Shown here one piece after another: positions 61,042 to 64,000 of a stretch of 64,000 bases of DNA. The DNA is from Desulfurella amilsii. GTDB lineage: Bacteria > Campylobacterota_A > Desulfurellia > Desulfurellales > Desulfurellaceae. A program made the position numbers and the translations under genes. The stretch lies in contig NZ_MDSU01000011.1 in NCBI RefSeq assembly GCF_002119425.1, positions 62,001-126,000 on the forward strand, in the 5' to 3' direction. Positions within the stretch are counted from its first letter, which is position 1; every line of letters starts with the position of its first letter. Under the pieces are notes generated by a model. The model was not told where the DNA came from. It worked only from the letters and a program-made list of their open reading frames with translations, and did no database searches.

Positions 61042-62907
61042 CTAATTCTCTAATTCTAGATCAATTTTTCCTTCATAGATATCCACCTTCGTAGGTTTTA
61101 CCTTGATAAAGTCGCCCAACCTATAAACTTTTCTTGTTTTTCTTCCAATAATCATTTGTTTTTGCTCAAAAAATGTGTAGAAATCATCTTTTAGCGCACT
61201 ATATGGCAAAAAACCTTCTGCAAATATCTCTTTTAGCTCAACAAACACTCCGCTTCCTATCATAGAAACAATGGTGCCGTTGAAGGTTTTACCTATGTAT
61301 TTACCAACAAACCTTGCCTGTTCAATGTCTTTTGCAAAGTATTCGGCAGCTTCTGTGACAAGTTCTCTCTTTTGAACTTGCTTTACTATGCTTTCAAGTT
61401 TTTTATAGGGATACTCCTTCATGTTAAGTAACGTGCGGGAAAGTATTTTATGTATGATCAAATCGGGGAAGCGTCTAATAGGTGATGTGAAGTGTGTGTA
61501 ATTTTCAAAACCGAGTGCAAAGTGGCCAATGTCTTCCAAGGAGTACTCTGCCCTTTCTAAACTTCTTAAGATTAATTTTGATACAATGCCCCTTTTGGTT
61601 GCGTCTATTGATTGAATAAATTTTTGTATTTTTTTTGCGTTTGTTTTTTTTGGAAATATATAATCCATTTCTTTTAGCTGTGAAACCAAATTCATTAGTT
61701 TGGTGGTTTGTGGTTTTTCATGAATTCTGTGTAAAAAAAGCTTTTTTTTATTTTTTAGATAATCTGCAACTGCTTTATTTGCAGCAAGCATAAATTCTTC
61801 TATTATTTCGTAAGCAAATATTTTTGGTCTTTGTACTATATTAACTACCTCATTATTTTCTATTATAAAGACTGGTTCTTTAATATCTAACTCAAGGCTG
61901 CCTTTTAAAAATCTCCTTGCGCTTAAAATTTTTGCCAAAATTTTCATTTTGTGCAAGTACGATTTTAAATTTTCATCACAATCAACTTTGCCATTTAGGC
62001 AATCTTCGACAAAATCGTATGTCAATCGATTTTTGTTTCTTATAATGCTTTTTGTAAATTTAAAAGCCTTTCGATTTCCCTTTTTATCAAAATCTAAAAT
62101 TACTGTAAATGCAAGTCTGTCTTTGCCTGGCACAAGCGAGCAGATATCGTCTGATAGTTTTCTTGGTAGCATGGGTATATTGCTTTGAGGAAAATATACG
62201 CTAAATCCTCGATCAAGAGCGCTTTTTTCAATTGCGCTATTATCTTTGGCATAATAGCTTACATCAGCAATGTGTACGTAGAGTCTATAACCGTCGTTTA
62301 AAAACTCGATATCTATAGCATCGTCAAAATCTTTAGCATCAGCGCCATCAATTGTTAGTGTGCTTAAGTTCCTAAAGTCACTTCTGTCTACAAAATCTTC
62401 CTTACTTGGCTCATTTATGGATTGTAACTCACATCCAACTTCTGAATTAAATTCTGTTGGCAGGTTGTATTTGGCAATTATAATCGCCTCGTCGTTTTCA
62501 GATGAGTTAGAGTATGTTTGGATAACTTTAGCAACTTCGGTATTTTTTAGCTGTATGATTTGAGCTTTTACTAAGCTTTCTTCGTTTACTTTGCCTGATA
62601 ATTTTATTAAAAATTTTGTTTTTAGTGGTACAAAAAAGTACGAAGAATTGATTTTCTTTACATAGCCAACCACATACTTATTGTGTCTTTTTGTTACACT
62701 TAAGAGTTTTGCTTTCGGATGCCTAGCCCAAATAAAAAGCACTTTAACCTCATCACCATCTTGTGCAAATTTATCTGAAAAATCAAATAAATCTTTTTCT
62801 ACCGAATATGTATTTTCCTCTGTTATAATGGAATAGTGAGTTTTGTTAACTTTAAATAAGCCTTTTATAGTAATCTTTTTATTTCTATGTTTTTTAGACA
62901 TGTTCAA
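61042..62907 (-). CDS. rnr: Ribonuclease R / RNase II family exoribonuclease, short form
   Basis: 3'-5' exoribonuclease for mRNA and structured RNA decay. The RNB catalytic core is intact (TIDGADAKDFDDAIDIEFL with the metal-binding aspartates; YVHIADVSYYA; FPQSNIPMLPRKLSDDICSLVPGKDRLAF; FALGFENYTHFTSPIRRFPDLIIH), and an S1 domain ends the protein (GTIVSMIGSGVFVELKEIFAEGFLPY). At 621 residues it is about 150-190 shorter than E. coli RNase R, lacking the N-terminal helix-turn-helix extension and the basic tail. It overlaps rpoN by 14 bp. Confidence 0.93.
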   Translation of the reverse strand: MNMSKKHRNKKITIKGLFKVNKTHYSIITEENTYSVEKDLFDFSDKFAQDGDEVKVLFIWARHPKAKLLSVTKRHNKYVVGYVKKINSSYFFVPLKTKFLIKLSGKVNEESLVKAQIIQLKNTEVAKVIQTYSNSSENDEAIIIAKYNLPTEFNSEVGCELQSINEPSKEDFVDRSDFRNLSTLTIDGADAKDFDDAIDIEFLNDGYRLYVHIADVSYYAKDNSAIEKSALDRGFSVYFPQSNIPMLPRKLSDDICSLVPGKDRLAFTVILDFDKKGNRKAFKFTKSIIRNKNRLTYDFVEDCLNGKVDCDENLKSYLHKMKILAKILSARRFLKGSLELDIKEPVFIIENNEVVNIVQRPKIFAYEIIEEFMLAANKAVADYLKNKKKLFLHRIHEKPQTTKLMNLVSQLKEMDYIFPKKTNAKKIQKFIQSIDATKRGIVSKLILRSLERAEYSLEDIGHFALGFENYTHFTSPIRRFPDLIIHKILSRTLLNMKEYPYKKLESIVKQVQKRELVTEAAEYFAKDIEQARFVGKYIGKTFNGTIVSMIGSGVFVELKEIFAEGFLPYSALKDDFYTFFEQKQMIIGRKTRKVYRLGDFIKVKPTKVDIYEGKIDLELEN

Positions 62908-64000
62908 AAAAATTCACTTTCCTATCTTTTGCTTTTGGGATTTTTAGTTCCTTGCGATATTTTACAATGGCACGCCTGGTTACCTGAATGTTATGTTTAA
63001 TTAAGATTTGTCTAAGCGACTCATCATCCAATGGATTTGAGGCGTTTTCTTGCGTAATTGCAGATTTTACTATCTCTAATATTCTATATTTTGAGACGCC
63101 TTCTTTTGATTCGTTTGAAAAAAAGACTTTAAATGGATATATTTTTGATTTAAATAAAATATATTTGTTTGAAAGTGCCCTGCTTATTGTAGATGCGCTA
63201 TAGCCAAGAAGCAAAGCTATTTGCGTCATAGAAAGCGGCTGAAGTAGCCCTTTCTCAAAAAACAATCTTTGCTTTCGCGCCACAATATTGGCTATTTTTA
63301 AAAGAGTTTGGTGGCGCATATTTAGAGCATCGTGTAGTATTTTTATTTCTTTAAGCTTCTCTTTTAGAAAAATTTCATCTTTAATCTGTTTTATAAGTGT
63401 TTCATTTACTATTAATTTATTTAAAAATTCATCGTTTATAATAGGAATAAACTCATTACCAATTTGCTTTATTTCTATATCGTAATATACAAAATCCTCA
63501 TTATTTGCCTTTGCATAGCCATATAAGGGATAAGGCTTGAAAGCTTTTATTTTATCTATAAAAAATTGTACCTGTTGATTGCTGAAGTTTTGCTTCTGTA
63601 AACTTCTCATATCAAGCCCAAAAGTAAAAATAGCCTCAATAAATTTATTTAAGTTTTCAAAGTAAGGTTCATTTTTATAGAAAAGCTTGTTTTGAAAATG
63701 AAAAAACTCTTGTGTATCTTTGCTTGCGCAACCAATTGGGTCTGATTCCATTATTAAGTGTCTTACATAATCGAATTTTTCATCTGGCCCATAATTAGAT
63801 AAATAACCCTTTTCATCAAGATTATTGATAATGTTTCCAGCGATTTCCAATTCTTGTGGGTTTAAGTTGTAAGATAAAATTAAATCTTCCAACAAGATCT
63901 GCTCAAATGTTTTTTCTTCTTCAATAAAATCCAGTTCATCGTATTCTTCTTCGCTTTCAAACTTTACTTTGTAGTTTTGTTCTAACTCTCTAAATTTACT
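62894..64000 (-). CDS. rpoN: RNA polymerase sigma-54 factor, 5' end outside the window
   Basis: Sigma-54, which needs AAA+ activators and in flagellated bacteria often drives flagellar and nitrogen genes. The frame is open to base 64000, so the N-terminal Gln-rich activator-binding region is missing. Visible: an acidic stretch (about 35 codons before the TTG at 63895), the core-binding region (LNPQELEIAGNIINNLDEKGYL), the helix-turn-helix (LSMTQIALLLGYSASTISRALSN) and the RpoN box in VTRRAIVKYRKELKIP. The stop overlaps the rnr start by 14 bp, an uncommon rpoN-rnr linkage. Confidence 0.94.
   Translation of the reverse strand, partial: SKFRELEQNYKVKFESEEEYDELDFIEEEKTFEQILLEDLILSYNLNPQELEIAGNIINNLDEKGYLSNYGPDEKFDYVRHLIMESDPIGCASKDTQEFFHFQNKLFYKNEPYFENLNKFIEAIFTFGLDMRSLQKQNFSNQQVQFFIDKIKAFKPYPLYGYAKANNEDFVYYDIEIKQIGNEFIPIINDEFLNKLIVNETLIKQIKDEIFLKEKLKEIKILHDALNMRHQTLLKIANIVARKQRLFFEKGLLQPLSMTQIALLLGYSASTISRALSNKYILFKSKIYPFKVFFSNESKEGVSKYRILEIVKSAITQENASNPLDDESLRQILIKHNIQVTRRAIVKYRKELKIPKAKDRKVNFFEHV

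Noticed and set aside
1-64000. Insertion sequences, CRISPR arrays, prophage and tRNA genes
   Set aside because: I found no transposase or integrase, no regularly spaced repeats and no cloverleaf-like segment with a GGTTCGAATCC-type arm in the gaps.

Overview
The window is AT-rich bacterial chromosome (roughly one third G+C by eye) with 64 protein-coding genes packed at short spacing. I found no rRNA, tRNA, CRISPR array or insertion sequence. Both edges cut through genes: the C-terminal part of lepA on the left and most of rpoN on the right. The gene set points to a flagellated, strictly anaerobic or microaerophobic Gram-negative. The markers are nrdD/nrdG as the only ribonucleotide reductase, ferredoxin-domain ParA-like ATPases beside an orange-protein (NifX-family) gene, an archaeal-type phosphoglycerate mutase, an FmdE-family protein, single-chain pyruvate carboxylase, outer-membrane porins and flagellin. 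A sulfur-reducing thermophile of the Desulfurella/Hippea group (Desulfurellia, Campylobacterota) fits best. That assignment is inference from gene content.

Layout. 1-4843: lepA end, lepB, pgsA, a DUF2892 membrane protein, an M29-type aminopeptidase and a chemoreceptor (+). 4901-10962: LysE-family exporter, GT9 glycosyltransferase, PAP2 phosphatase and pyruvate carboxylase (-). 11157-14915: a small surface-adhesin-E-like protein, then nrdR-nrdD-nrdG with two NrdR-box-like sites. 15010-16842: flagellin (-). 16974-19466: DUF2784 protein, then an orp-like trio. 19504-20646: divergent peroxiredoxin and PerR-like regulator. 20654-22811: an unusual three-gene Fe-S operon. 22899-26074: gap-pgk-tpiA-secG (-). 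26344-29340: two tandem porins. 29543-31716: small protein, apgM, yjbQ, small protein. 31850-33287: FmdE-family protein and TauE/SafE transporter. 33315-37432: RND efflux pair. 37528-48467: two complete LIV-type ABC importer operons on the minus strand, flanking a plus-strand DUF3311/sodium-solute-symporter pair. 48733-53820: secA, an MGMT-like gene, a serine-palmitoyltransferase-like enzyme and an acyltransferase-like protein. 53821-64000: a long minus-strand housekeeping block rpoN-rnr-remA-gmk-rpoZ-spoT-mreB-mreC-mreD-mrdA.

How the genes work together. Central carbon flow is represented by gap, pgk, tpiA, apgM and pyruvate carboxylase. Importers for small organic solutes (two LIV-type systems and an MctP-like symporter) occupy about 11 kb. 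The divergent livK1/symporter region carries three copies of an 11-bp AT-rich word placed on promoter elements, which suggests shared regulation. Oxidative defence is a back-to-back peroxiredoxin/PerR pair.

Most worth a second look: (1) the Fe-S operon, where the NifS-like protein keeps its catalytic cysteine but has Thr in place of the PLP lysine, beside an IscU-like protein with only two of three cysteines and an IscU-MIP18 fusion; (2) the serine palmitoyltransferase/acyltransferase pair, a possible ceramide-type lipid pathway; (3) a minimal orp-type cluster with a palindrome inside its promoter spacer; (4) apparent leaderless promoters at perR and yjbQ; (5) a 39-bp in-frame tandem duplication at the end of the TauE-like gene.
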